Below the pieces are notes generated by a model, which saw only the letters and a program-made list of their open reading frames with translations, was not told the DNA's origin and did no database searches. Positions 24,965 to 36,414 of a stretch of 64,000 nucleotides of DNA are shown one piece after another (position 1 is the stretch's first letter; the number at the start of each line of letters is the position of its first letter). This stretch comes from Hydractinia symbiolongicarpus (taxonomy: Eukaryota; Cnidaria; Hydrozoa; Anthoathecata; Hydractiniidae). The DNA lies in contig NC_079885.1 of NCBI RefSeq assembly GCF_029227915.1, positions 19,231,001 to 19,295,000 of the forward strand, written 5' to 3'. A program made the position numbers and the translations under genes.

Positions 24965-25423
24965 TATGCGATTGTACAACATTTCCTATTGTCGATTCTG
25001 GCCATTAAAACTTTAAAATAATTTGGTTTTGTTAAGTCATTGATGGATTTGGTCCAACTAACAGAAAATGAACAATGCACAAACTCAGCATTTCCACTAG
25101 CTTTTTCCATGTGTTGAAGAAACCAATACAAATTTTCAATTGCGTAATAAAAGTTGAGGAAGCTTTAGAATATGCTTTGGGTCGATTTGTTTGAAGGTTT
25201 TTGAGAGACATTCTTTCTCCAATACTTTATTAACAGCCCGATATGTAACTTGGTGCTTTAACAACTTTGAGATCATCATATTGGCCAATGGCGGTGTTTC
25301 TGACTTTTAACTCGGCATTTAAGATATGTGAGAAACATTATCTCAAAAAAATTTGCGCTGAAAGGACGTACGTACAACTGTTAAAATAGCATTTCAGTCG
25401 CAAAAATAATAGCATCATGCATA

Positions 25424-25495
25424 TCCCGTGTCGTCTAGTGGTTAGGATCAGGCGCTCTCACCGCCGTGGCCGGGGTTCGATTCCCCGCACGGGAG
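25424..25495 (+). pseudogene. tRNA-Glu-like copy, G9C and C27A
   Basis: Third homologue of the copy at 18977. Confidence 0.65.
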
Positions 25496-25954
25496 TATGC
25501 GATTGTACAACATTTCTTATTGTCGATTCTGGCCAATAAAACTTTAAAATAATGTGGTTGTGTTAAGTCATTGATGGATTTGGTCCAACTAACAGAAAAT
25601 GAACAATGCACAAACTCAGCATTTCCACTAGCTTTTTCCATGTGTTTAAGAAACCAATTCATATTTTCAATTGGATAATAAAAGTTGAGGAAGCTTTAGA
25701 ATATGCTTTGGGTCGATTTGTTTGAAGGTTTTTGAGAGACATTCTTTCTCCAATATTTTACTAAGAGCCCGATATGTAAGTTGGTGCTTTAACAACTTTG
25801 AGATCATCATATTCGCCAATGGCGGTGTTTCTGACTTTTAACTCGGCATTTAAGACAAGTGAGAAACATTATCTTAAAAAAATTTGCGCTGAAAGGACGT
25901 ACGTACAACTGTTAAAATAGCATTTCAATCGCGAAAATAATAGCATCATGCATA

Positions 25955-26026
25955 TCCCGTGTGGTCTAGTGGTTAGGATCCGGCGCTCTCACCGCCGTGG
26001 CCGGGGTTCGATTCCCCGCACGGGAG
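25955..26026 (+). tRNA. tRNA-Glu-CTC: tRNA-Glu (CUC), exact class A
   Basis: Exact consensus. The spacer switches here to the GCTTCTTTCC type (one extra base), ending the higher-order repeat. Confidence 0.95.
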
Positions 26027-26485
26027 AATGCGATTGTACAACATTTCCTATTGTCGAATCTGGCCATTGAAACTTTAAAATAATGTTGTTGTGTTAAGTC
26101 ATTGATGGATTTGGTCCAACTAACAGAAAATAAACAATGCACAAACTCAGCATTTCCACTAGCTTCTTTCCATGTGTTTAAGGACCCAATACAAATTTTC
26201 AATTGCATAATAAAAGTTGAGGAAGCTTTAAAATATGCTTTGGGTCTATTTGTTTGAAGGTTTTTGAGAGACATTCTTTCTCCAATACTTTACTAACAGC
26301 CCGATATGTAACTTGGTGCTTTAACAACTTTGAGATCATCATATTGGCCAATGGCGGTGTTTCTGACTTTTAACACGGCATTTAAGACATGTGAGAAACA
26401 TTATCCATAAAAACTTGCACTGAAAGAACGTACGTACAACTGTTAAAGTAGCATTTCAATCGCGAAAATAATAGCATCAGGCATA

Positions 26486-26557
26486 TCCCGTGTTGTCTAG
26501 TGGTTAGGATACGGCGCTTTCCCCGCCGTGGCCGTGGTTCGATTCCCCGCACGGTAG
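26486..26557 (+). pseudogene. tRNA-Glu-like relic, class B, anticodon UUC
   Basis: Loop CTTTCCC: C34T changes the anticodon from CUC to UUC (still Glu, reading GAA), but A37C, G51T and G71T damage the molecule. Start of the 758-bp unit. Confidence 0.75.
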
Positions 26558-27243
26558 AATGCGATTGTACAACATTTCCTATTGTCGAATCCTGCCTTTG
26601 CCACTTTATAATAATGTGGTGGTGTTAAGTCATTGATGGATTTGATCCAACTAACAGAAAATGAACATTGCACAAACTCAGCAATTCCACTAGCTTTTTC
26701 CATGTGTTTAAAAAACAAGTAAAAATTTTCAATTGCATAATAAAGGTTGAGGAAGACTTAGAAAATACTTTGCCTCGAAGTGTTTGAAAGTTTTCGAGAG
26801 ACATTCTTTCTCCAAAACTTTACTAACATCCCGATATGTAACTTGGTGCTTTAATAACTTTGAGGTCAGCATATTGTCCAATGGCGGCCTTTTTGACTTT
26901 TAACTCAGCATTTCCACTAGCTTCTTTCCATGTGTTTAAGAAACCAATACAAATTTTCAATTGCATAATAAAAGTTGAGGAAGCTTTAAAATATGCTTTG
27001 GGTCTATTTGTTTGAAGGTTTTTGAGAGACATTCTTTCTCCAATACTTTACTAACAGCCCGATATGTAACTTGGTGCTTTAACAACTTTGAGATCATCAT
27101 ATTGGCCAATGGCGGTGTTTCTGACTTTTAACACGGCATTTAAGACATGTGAGAAACATTATCTATAAAAACTTGCACTGAAAGAACGTACATACAACTG
27201 TTAAAGTAGCATTTCAATCGCGAAAATAATAGCATCAGCCATA
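26486..27243 (+). repeat. expanded 758-bp unit
   Basis: About 227 bp of spacer is duplicated. The sequence reaches the downstream AACTCGGCATTT position, then continues as the upstream AACTCAGCATTT position at 26902-26913. The two related motifs inside one unit probably mispaired. Confidence 0.85.
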
Positions 27244-27315
27244 TCCCGTGTTGTCTAGTGGTTAGGATACGGCGCTTTCCCCGCCGTGGCCGTGGTTCGA
27301 TTCCCCGCACGGTAG
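27244..27315 (+). pseudogene. tRNA-Glu-like relic, class B, anticodon UUC
   Basis: Same changes as the copy at 26486, so the UUC variant was duplicated with the 758-bp unit. Confidence 0.75.
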
Positions 27316-27773
27316 AATGCGATTGTACAACATTTCCTATTGTCGAATCCTGCCTTTGCCACTTTATAATAATGTGGTGGTGTTAAGTCATTGATGGATT
27401 TGGTCCAACTAACAGAAAATGAACATTGCACAAACTCAGCAATTCCACTAGCTTTTTCCATGTGTTTAAAAAACAAGTAAAAATTTTCAATTGCATAATA
27501 AAGGTTGAGGAAGACTTAGAAAATACTTTGCCTCGAAGTGTTTGAAAGTTTTCGAGAGACATTCTTTCTCCAAAACTTTACTAACATCCCGATATGTAAC
27601 TTGGTGCTTTAATAACTTTGAGGTCAGCATATTGTCCAATGGCGGCCTTTTTGACTTTTAACTCGGCATTTAAGACATGTGAGAATCAGTATCTCAAAAG
27701 ATTTTTGCTGAAAGAAAGCACGTACAACTGTAAAAATAGCATTTCAATCGCGAAATAAATATCATCATGCAAA

Positions 27774-27845
27774 TCCCGTGTGGTCTAGTGCTTAGGATCC
27801 GGCGCCTTCTTCGTCGTGGCCGGGGTTCGATTCCCCGCACGGATG
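27774..27845 (+). pseudogene. tRNA-Glu-like relic, class D
   Basis: Loop CCTTCTT: T33C removes U33 and C34T makes the nominal anticodon UUC. C41T leaves a G-U pair. T4 trailer. Confidence 0.85.
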
Positions 27846-28303
27846 AATGCGATTTTACAACATTTCCTATTGTGGAATCCTGCCTCTGCCACTTTAAAAT
27901 AATGTGGTAGTGTTAAGTCATTGATGGATTTGGTCCAACTAACAGAAAATTAACAATGCACAAACTCAGCATTTCCACTAGCTGCTTCCATGTGTTTAAA
28001 AAAAAAGTACAAATTTTCAATTGCATAATAAAGGTTGAGGAACATTTAGAAAATACTTTGCCTCGAAGTGTTTGAAAGTTTTCGAGAGACATTCTTTCTC
28101 CAAAACTTTACTAACATCCCGATATGTAACTTGGTGCTTTAACAACTTTGAGATCATCATATTGGCCAATGGCGGTGTTTCGGACTTTTAACTCGGCATT
28201 TAAGACATGTGAGAAACATTATCTGAAAAAACTTGCACTAAAAGAACGTACGTACAACTGTTAAAGTAGCATTTCAATCGCGAAAATAATAGCATCAGGC
28301 ATA

Positions 28304-28375
28304 TCCCGTGTTGTCTAGTGGTTAGGATACGGCGCTCTCACCGCCGTGGCCGGGGTTCGATTCCCCGCAAGGGAG
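28304..28375 (+). pseudogene. tRNA-Glu-like copy, class B with C68A
   Basis: Upstream spacer carries the CGGACTTTT variant typical of the 12-17 kb block, so this unit looks copied from there. Confidence 0.7.
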
Positions 28376-28834
28376 ATTGCGATTTCACAACATTTCCTAT
28401 TGTCGAATCTGGCTATTGAAACTTTAAAATAATGTGGTTGTGTTAAGTCATTGATGGATTTGGTCCAACTAACAGAAAATGAACAATGCACAAACTCAGC
28501 ATTTCCACTAGCTTTTTCCATGTGTTTAAGAAACCAATACAAATTTTCAAATGCATAATAAAAGTTGAGGAAGCTTTAGAATATGCTTTGGGTCGATTTG
28601 TTTGAAGGTTTTTGAGAGACATTCTTTCTCCAATACTTTATTAACAGCCCGATATGTAACTTGGTGCTTTCACAACTGTTAGATCATCATATTGGCCAAT
28701 GGCGGTGTTTCTGACTTTTAACTCGGCATTTAAGACATGTGAGAAACATTATCTCAAAAAAATTTGCGCTGAAAGGACGTACGTACAACTGTTATAATAG
28801 CATTTCAATCGCGAAAATAATAGCATCATGCATA

Positions 28835-28906
28835 TCCCGTGTGGTCTAGCCGTTAGGATCCGGCGCTCTCACCGCCGTGGCCGGGGTTCGATTCCCCGCA
28901 CGGGAG
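28835..28906 (+). pseudogene. tRNA-Glu-like copy, class F
   Basis: D loop AGCCGTT only. Begins a shortened version of the 3-kb repeat. Confidence 0.6.
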
Positions 28907-29365
28907 TATGCGATTGTACAAAATTTCCTATTGTCGATTCTGGCCATTAAAACTTTAAAATAATGTGGTTGTGTTAAGTCATTGAAGGATTTGGTCCAAC
29001 TAACAGAAAATGAACAATGCACAAACTCAGCATTTCCACTAGCTTTTTCCATGTGGTTAAGAAACCAATACAAATTTTCAATTGCATAATAAAAGTTGAG
29101 GAAGCTTTAGAATATGCTTTGGGTCGATTTGTTTGAAGGTTTTTGAGAGACATTCTTTCTCCAATATTTTACTAACAGCCCGATATGTAACTTGGTGCTT
29201 TTCCAACATGGAGATCATCATATTCGCCAATGGCGGTGTTTCTGACTTTTAACTCGGCATATAAGACATGTGAGAAACATTATCTCAAAAACATTTTCGC
29301 TGAAAGGACGTACGTACAACTGTTATAATAGCATTTCAATCGCGAAAATAATAGCATCATGTATA

Positions 29366-29437
29366 TCCCGTGTGGTATAGTGGTTAGGATCCGGCGCTCT
29401 CACCGCCGTGGCCGGGGTTCGATTCCCCGCACGGTAG
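29366..29437 (+). pseudogene. tRNA-Glu-like copy, class C with G71T
   Basis: Homologue of the copy at 20039. Leader reads ATGTATA instead of ATGCATA. Confidence 0.65.
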
Positions 29438-29895
29438 AATGCGATTTCACAACATTTCCTATTGTCGAATCTGGCTATTGAAACTTTAAAATAATGTGGT
29501 TGTGTTAAGCCATTGATGGATTTGGTCCAACTAACAGAAAATGAACAATGCACAAACTCAGCATTTCCACTAGCTTTTTCCATGTGTTTAAGAAACCAAA
29601 ACAAATTTTCAATTGCATAATAAAAGTTGAGGAAGCTTTAGAATATGCTTTGGGTCGATTTGTTTGAAGGTTTTTGAGAGACATTCTTTCTCCAATACTT
29701 TATTAACAGCCCGATATGTAACTTGGTGCTTTAACAACTTTGAGATCATCATATTGGCCAATGGCGGTGTTTTTGACTTTTAACTCGGAATTTAAGACAT
29801 GTGAGAAACATTATCTCAAAAAATTTGCACTGAAAGGACGTACGTACAACTGTTATAATAGCATTTCAATCGCGAAAATAATAGCATCATGCATA

Positions 29896-29967
29896 TCCCG
29901 TGTGGTCTAGTGGTTAGGATCCGGCGCTCTCACCGCCGTGGCCGGGGTTCGATTCCCCGCACGGGAG
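29896..29967 (+). tRNA. tRNA-Glu-CTC: tRNA-Glu (CUC), exact class A before truncated spacer
   Basis: Exact consensus, followed by the third 303-bp unit. Confidence 0.95.
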
Positions 29968-30198
29968 TATGCGATTTGAGAGACATTCTTTCTCCAATAC
30001 TTTATTAACAGCCCGATATGTAACTTGGTGCTTTAACAACTTTGAGATCATCATATTGGCCAATGGCGGTGTTTCTGACTTTTACCTCGGCATTTAAGAC
30101 ATGTGAGAAACATTATCTCAAACAAATTTGCGCTGAAAGGACGTACGTACAACTGTTAAAATAGCATTTCAATCGCAAAAATAATAGCATCATGCATA
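29896..30198 (+). repeat. truncated 303-bp unit 3
   Basis: Same junction, in a different unit context. Confidence 0.9.
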
Positions 30199-30270
30199 TC
30201 CCGTGTGGTCTAGTGGTTAGGATCCGGCGCTCTCACCGCCGTGGCCGGGGTTCGATTCCCCGCACGGGAG
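30199..30270 (+). tRNA. tRNA-Glu-CTC: tRNA-Glu (CUC), exact class A
   Basis: Exact consensus; GGTTTTG spacer variant downstream. Confidence 0.95.
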
Positions 30271-30729
30271 TATGCGATTGTACAACATTTCCTATTGTCG
30301 ATTCTGGCCATTAAAACTTTAAAATAATGTGGTTTTGTTAAGTCATTGATGGATTTGGTCCAACTAACAGAAAATGAACAATGCACAAACTCAGCATTTC
30401 CACTAGCTTTTTCCATGTGTTTAAGAAACCAATACAAATTTTCAATTGCGTAATAAAAGTTGAGGAAGCTTTAGAATATGCTTTGGGTCGATTTGTTTGA
30501 AGGTTTTTGAGAGACATTCTTTCTCCAATACTTTATTAACAGCCCGATATGTAACTTGGTGCTTTAACAACTATGAGATCATCATATTGGCCAATGGCGG
30601 TGTTTCTGACTTTTAACTCGGCATTTAAGATATGTGAGAAACATTATCTCAAAAAAATTTGCGCTGAAAGGACGTACGTACAACTGTTAAAATAGCATTT
30701 CAGTCGCAAAAATAATAGCATCATGCATA

Positions 30730-30801
30730 TCCCGTGTGGTCTAGTGGTTAGGATCCGGCGCTCTCACCGCCGTGGCCGGGGTTCGATTCCCCGCACGGGA
30801 G
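30730..30801 (+). tRNA. tRNA-Glu-CTC: tRNA-Glu (CUC), exact class A
   Basis: Exact consensus. Confidence 0.95.
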
Positions 30802-31259
30802 TATGCGATTGTACAACATTTCCTATTGTCGATTCTGGCCATTAAAACTTTAAAATAATGTGGTTGTGTTAAGTCATTGATGGATTTGGTCCAACTAACA
30901 GAAAATGAACAATGCACAAACTCAGCATTTCCACTAGCTTTTTCCATGTGTTTAAGAAACCAAAACAAATTTTCAATTGCATAATAAAAGTTGAGGAAGC
31001 TTTAGAATATGCTTTGGGTCGATTTGTTTGAAGGTTTTTGAGAGACATTCTTTCTCCAATACTTTATTAACAGCCCGATATGTAACTTGGTGCTTTAACA
31101 ACTTTGAGATCATCATATTGGCCAATGGCGGTGTTTTTGACTTTTAACTCGGAATTTAAGACATGTGAGAAACATTATCTCAAAAAATTTGCGCTGAAAG
31201 GACGTACGTACAACTGTTATAATAGCATTTCAATCGCGAAAATAATAGCATCATGCATA

Positions 31260-31331
31260 TCCCGTGTGGTCTAGTGGTTAGGATCCGGCGCTCTCACCGC
31301 CGTGGCCGGGGTTCGATTCCCCGCACGGGAG
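31260..31331 (+). tRNA. tRNA-Glu-CTC: tRNA-Glu (CUC), exact class A before truncated spacer
   Basis: Exact consensus, followed by the fourth 303-bp unit. Confidence 0.95.
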
Positions 31332-31562
31332 TATGCGATTTGAGAGACATCCTTTCTCCAATACTTTATTAACAGCCCGATATGTAACTTGGTGCTTTAA
31401 CAACTTTGAGATCATCATATTGGCCAATGGCGGTGTTTCTGACTTTTACCTCGGCATTTAAGACATGTGAGAAACATTATCTCAAACAAATTTGCGCTGA
31501 AAGGACGTACGTACAACTGTTAAAATAGCATTTCAATCGCAAAAATAATAGCATCATGCATA
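31260..31562 (+). repeat. truncated 303-bp unit 4
   Basis: Same junction with one private change (CATCCTTTC). Confidence 0.9.
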
Positions 31563-31634
31563 TCCCGTGTGGTCTAGTGGTTAGGATCCGGCGCTCTCAC
31601 CGCCGTGGCCGGGGTTCGATTCCCCGCACGGGAG
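31563..31634 (+). tRNA. tRNA-Glu-CTC: tRNA-Glu (CUC), exact class A
   Basis: Exact consensus; first half of a 1,062-bp dimer. Confidence 0.95.
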
Positions 31635-32093
31635 TATGCGATTGTACAACATTTCCTATTGTCGATTCTGGCCATTAAAACTTTAAAATAATGTGGTTGT
31701 GTTAAGTCATTGATGGATTTGGTCCAACTAACAGAAAATGAACAATGCACAAACTCAGCATTTCCACTAGCTTTTTCCATGTGTTTAAGAAACCAATTCA
31801 AATTTTCAATTGCATAATAAAAGTTGAGGAAGCTTTAGAATATGCTTTGGGTCGATTTGTTTGAAGGTTTTTGAGAGACATTCTTTCTCCAATATTTTAC
31901 TAACAGCCCGATATGTAACTTGGTGCTTTAACAACTTTGAGATCATCATATTCGCCAATGGCGGTGTTTCTGACTTTTAACTCGGCATTTAAGACATGTG
32001 AGAAACATTATCTTAAAAAAATTTGCGCTGAAAGGACGTACGTACAACTGTTAAAATAGCATTTCACTCGCGAAAATAATAGCATCATGCATA

Positions 32094-32165
32094 TCCCGTG
32101 TGGTCTAGTGGTTAGGATCCGGCGCTCTCACCGCCGTGGCCGGGGTTCGATTCCCCGCACGGGAG
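32094..32165 (+). tRNA. tRNA-Glu-CTC: tRNA-Glu (CUC), exact class A
   Basis: Exact consensus; second half of the dimer, with the GGTTTTG spacer. Confidence 0.95.
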
Positions 32166-32624
32166 TATGCGATTGTACAATATTTCCTATTGTCGATTCT
32201 GGCCATTAAAACTTTAAAATAATGTGGTTTTGTTAAGTCATTGATGGATTTGGTCCAACTAACAGAAAATGAACAATGCACAAACTTAGCATTTCCACTA
32301 GCTTTTTCCATGTGTTTAAGAAACCAATACAAATTTTCAATTGCGTAATAAAAGTTGAGGAAGCTTTAGAATATGCTTTGGGTCGATTTGTTTGAAGGTT
32401 TTTGAGAGACATTCTTTCTCCAATACTTTATTAACAGCCCGATATGTAACTTGGTGCTTTAACAACTATGAGATCATCATATTGGCCAATGGCGGTGTTT
32501 CTGACTTTTAACTCGGCATTTAAGATATGTGAGAAACATTATCTCAAAAAAATTTGCGCTGAAAGGACGTACGTACAACTGTTAAAATAGCATTTCAGTC
32601 GCAAAAATAATAGCATCATGCATA

Positions 32625-32696
32625 TCCCGTGTGGTCTAGTGGTTAGGATCCGGCGCTCTCACCGCCGTGGCCGGGGTTCGATTCCCCGCACGGGAG
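32625..32696 (+). tRNA. tRNA-Glu-CTC: tRNA-Glu (CUC), exact class A
   Basis: Exact consensus; repeats the unit at 31563. Confidence 0.95.
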
Positions 32697-33155
32697 TATG
32701 CGATTGTACAACATTTCCTATTGTCGATTCTGGCCATTAAAACTTTAAAATAATGTGGTTGTGTTAAGTCATTGATGGATTTGGTCCAACTAACAGAAAA
32801 TGAACAATGCACAAACTCAGCATTTCCACTAGCTTTTTCCATGTGTTTAAGAAACCAATTCAAATTTTCAATTGCATAATAAAAGTTGAGGAAGCTTTAG
32901 AATATGCTTTGGGTCGATTTGTTTGAAGGTTTTTGAGAGACATTCTTTCTCCAATATTTTACTAACAGCCCGATATGTAACTTGGTGCTTTAACAACTTT
33001 GAGATCATCATATTCGCCAATGGCGGTGTTTCTGACTTTTAACTCGGCATTTAAGACATGTGAGAAACATTATCTTAAAAAAATTTGCGCTGAAAGGACG
33101 TACGTACAACTGTTAAAATAGCATTTCACTCGCGAAAATAATAGCATCATGCATA

Positions 33156-33227
33156 TCCCGTGTGGTCTAGTGGTTAGGATCCGGCGCTCTCACTGCCGTG
33201 GCCGGGGTTCGATTCCCCGCACGGGAG
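33156..33227 (+). tRNA. tRNA-Glu-CTC: tRNA-Glu (CUC), class A with C39T
   Basis: C39T leaves a G-U pair with G31; otherwise exact. Repeats the unit at 32094. Confidence 0.88.
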
Positions 33228-33686
33228 TATGCGATTGTACAATATTTCCTATTGTCGATTCTGGCCATTAAAACTTTAAAATAATGTGGTTTTGTTAAGT
33301 CATTGATGGATTTGGTCCAACTAACAGAAAATGAACAATGCACAAACTCAGCATTTCCACTAGCTTTTTCCATGTGTTTAAGAAACCAATACAAATTTTC
33401 AATTGCGTAATAAAAGTTGAGGAAGCTTTAGAATATGCTTTGGGTCGATTTGTTTGAAGGTTTTTGAGAGACATTCTTTCTCCAATACTTTATTAACAGC
33501 CCGATATGTAACTTGGTGCTTTAACAACTTTGAGATCATCATATTGGCCAATGGCGGTGTTTCTAACTTTTAACTCGGCATTTAAGATATGTGAGAAACA
33601 TTATCTCAAAAAAATTTGCGCTGAAAGGACGTACGTACAACTGTTAAAATAGCATTTCAGTCGCAAAAATAATAGCATCATGCATA

Positions 33687-33758
33687 TCCCGTGTGGTCTA
33701 GTGGTTAGGATCCGGCGCTCTCACCGCCGTGGCCGGGGTTCGATTCCCCGCACGGGAG
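33687..33758 (+). tRNA. tRNA-Glu-CTC: tRNA-Glu (CUC), exact class A
   Basis: Exact consensus. Confidence 0.95.
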
Positions 33759-34217
33759 TATGCGATTGTACAACATTTCCTATTGTCGATTCTGGCCATT
33801 AAAACTTTAAAATAATGTGGTTGTGTTAAGTCATTGATGGATTTGGTCCAACTAACAGAAAATGAACAATGCACAAACTCAGCATTTCCACTAGCTTTTT
33901 CCATGTGTTTAAGAAACCAATTCAAATTTTCAATTGCATAATAAAAGTTGAGGAAGCTTTAGAATATGCTTTGGGTCGATTTGTTTGAAGGTTTTTGAGA
34001 GACATTCTTTCTCCAATATTTTACTAAGAGCCCGATATGTAAGTTGGTGCTTTAACAACTTTGAGATCATCATATTCGCCAATGGCGGTGTTTCTGACTT
34101 TTAACTCGGCATTTAAGATATGTGAGAAACATTATCTCAAAAAAATTTGCGCTGAAAGGACGTACGTACAACTGTTAAAATAGCATTTCAGTCGCAAAAA
34201 TAATAGCATCATGCATA

Positions 34218-34289
34218 TCCCGTGTGGTCTAGTGGTTAGGATCCGGCGCTCTCACCGCCGTGGCCGGGGTTCGATTCCCCGCACGGGAG
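34218..34289 (+). tRNA. tRNA-Glu-CTC: tRNA-Glu (CUC), exact class A
   Basis: Exact consensus. Confidence 0.95.
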
Positions 34290-34748
34290 TATGCGATTGT
34301 ACAACATTTCCTATTGTCGATTCTGGCCATTAAAACTTTAAAATAATGTGGTTGTGTTAAGTCATTGATGGATTTGGTCCAACTAACAGAAAATGAACAA
34401 TGCACAAACTCAGCATTTCCACTAGCTTTTTCCATGTGTTTAAGAAACCAATTCAAATTTTCAATTGCATAATAAAAGTTGAGGAAGCTTTAGAATATGC
34501 TTTGGGTCGATTTGTTTGAAGGTTTTTGAGAGACATTCTTTCTCCAATATTTTACTAAGAGCCCGATATGTAAGTTGGTGCTTTAACAACTTTGAGATCA
34601 TCATATTCGCCAATGGCGGTGTTTCTGACTTTTAACTCGGCATTTAAGACATGTGAGAAACATTATCTTAAAAAAATTTGCGTTGAAAGGACGTACGTAC
34701 AACTGTTAAAATAGCATTTCAATCGCGAAAATAATAGCATCATGCATA

Positions 34749-34820
34749 TCCCGTGTGGTCTAGTGGTTAGGATCCGGCGCTCTCACCGCCGTGACCGGGG
34801 TTCGATTCCCCGCACGGGAG
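34749..34820 (+). tRNA. tRNA-Glu-CTC: tRNA-Glu (CUC), class A, variable-loop change
   Basis: Variable loop TGAC instead of TGGC; all stems pair. Confidence 0.88.
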
Positions 34821-35280
34821 AATGCGATTGTACAACATTTCCTATTGTCGAATCTGGCCATTGAAACTTTAAAATAATGTTGTTGTGTTAAGTCATTGAT
34901 GGATTTGGTCCAACTAACAGAAAATAAACAATGCACAAACTCAGCATTTCCACTAGCTTCTTTCCATTGGTTTAAGAAACCAATACAAATTTTCAATTGC
35001 ATAATAAAAGTTGAGGAAGCTTTAAAATATGCTTTGGGTCTATTTGTTTGAAGGTTTTTGAGAGACATTCTTTCTCCAATACTTTACTAACAGCCCGATA
35101 TGTAACTTGGTGCTTTAACAACTTTGAGATCATCATATTGGCCAATGGCGGTGTTTCTGACTTTTAACTCGGCATTTAAGATATGTGAGAAACATTATCT
35201 CAAAAAAATTTGCGCTGAAAGGACGTACGTACAACTGTTAAAATAGCATTTCAGTCGCAAAAATAATAGCATCATGCATA

Positions 35281-35352
35281 TCCCGTGTGGTCTAGTGGTT
35301 AGGATCCGGCGCTCTCACCGCCGTGGCCGGGGTTCGATTCCCCGCACGGGAG
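35281..35352 (+). tRNA. tRNA-Glu-CTC: tRNA-Glu (CUC), exact class A
   Basis: Exact consensus. Confidence 0.95.
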
Positions 35353-35811
35353 TATGCGATTGTACAACATTTCCTATTGTCGATTCTGGCCATTAAAACT
35401 TTAAAATAATGTGGTTGTGTTAAGTCATTGATGGATTTGGTCCAACTAACAGAAAATGAACAATGCACAAACTCAGCATTTCCACTAGCTTTTTCCATGT
35501 GTTTAAGAAACCAATTCAAATTTTCAATTGCATAATAAAAGTTGAGGAAGCTTTAGAATATGCTTTGGGTCGATTTGTTTGAAGGTTTTTGAGAGACATT
35601 CTTTCTCCAATATTTTACTAAGAGCCCGATATGTAAGTTGGTGCTTTAACAACTTTGAGATCATCATATTCGCCAATGGTGGTGTTTCTGACTTTTAACT
35701 CGGCATTTAAGATATGTGAGAAACATTATCTCAAAAAAATTTGCGCTGAAAGGACGTACGTACAACTGTTAAAATAGCATTTCAGTCGCAAAAATAATAG
35801 CATCATGCATA

Positions 35812-35883
35812 TCCTGTGTGGTCTAGTGGTTAGGATCCAGCGCTCTCACCGCCGTGACCGGGGTTCGATTCCCCGCACGGGAG
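35812..35883 (+). pseudogene. tRNA-Glu-like copy, class A derived
   Basis: C4T (U-G pair), G28A (mismatch) and variable loop TGAC, a degraded form of the copy at 34749. Confidence 0.65.
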
Positions 35884-36342
35884 AATGCGATTGTACAACA
35901 TTTCCTATTGTCGAATCTGGCCATTGAAACTTTAAAATAATGTTGTTGTGTTAAGTCATTGATGGATTTGGTCCAACTAACAGAAAATAAACAATGCACA
36001 AACTCAGCATTTCCACTAGCTTCTTTCCATGTGTTTAAGAAACCAATACAAATTTTCAATTGCATAATAAAAGTTGAGGAAGCTTTAAAATATGCTTTGG
36101 GTCTATTTGTTTGAAGGTTTTTGAGAGACATTCTTTCTCCAATACTTTACTAACAGCCCGATATGTAACTTGGTGCTTTAACAACTTTGAGATCATCATA
36201 TTGGCCAATTGCGGTGTTTCTGACTTTAAACACGGCATTTAAGACATGTGAGAAACATTATCCATAAAAACTTGCACTGAAAGAACGTACGTACAACTGT
36301 TAAAGTAGCATTTCAATCGCGAAAATAATAGCATCAGGCATA

Positions 36343-36414
36343 TGCCGTGTTGTCTAGTGGTTAGGATACGGCGCTCTCACCGCCGTGGCCGTGGTTCGAT
36401 TCCCCGCACGGTAG
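36343..36414 (+). pseudogene. tRNA-Glu-like copy, class B with C2G and G71T
   Basis: C2G faces T71, giving a G-U pair where related copies (26486, 27244) have a C-T mismatch: a partly compensatory change. G51T still breaks the T stem. Anticodon CUC, unlike those homologues. Confidence 0.65.

Larger units (their letters stand above)
17385..25954 (+). repeat. higher-order repeat of about 2.96 kb, three copies
   Basis: Copy 1 is 17385-20872 (3,488 bp, one extra unit), copy 2 is 20873-23830 (2,958 bp), and copy 3 starts at 23831 and is incomplete. The tRNA order G51T, class F, class A, G9C/C27A recurs in all three. Copies 1 and 2 continue with class C/G71T, then an exact class A copy and the truncated spacer. 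Confidence 0.9.
31563..33686 (+). repeat. 1,062-bp dimer, two copies
   Basis: Units at 31563 and 32625 match each other, as do 32094 and 33156, including the leader variants TTTCACTCGCG and TTTCAGTCGCAA. Confidence 0.85.
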
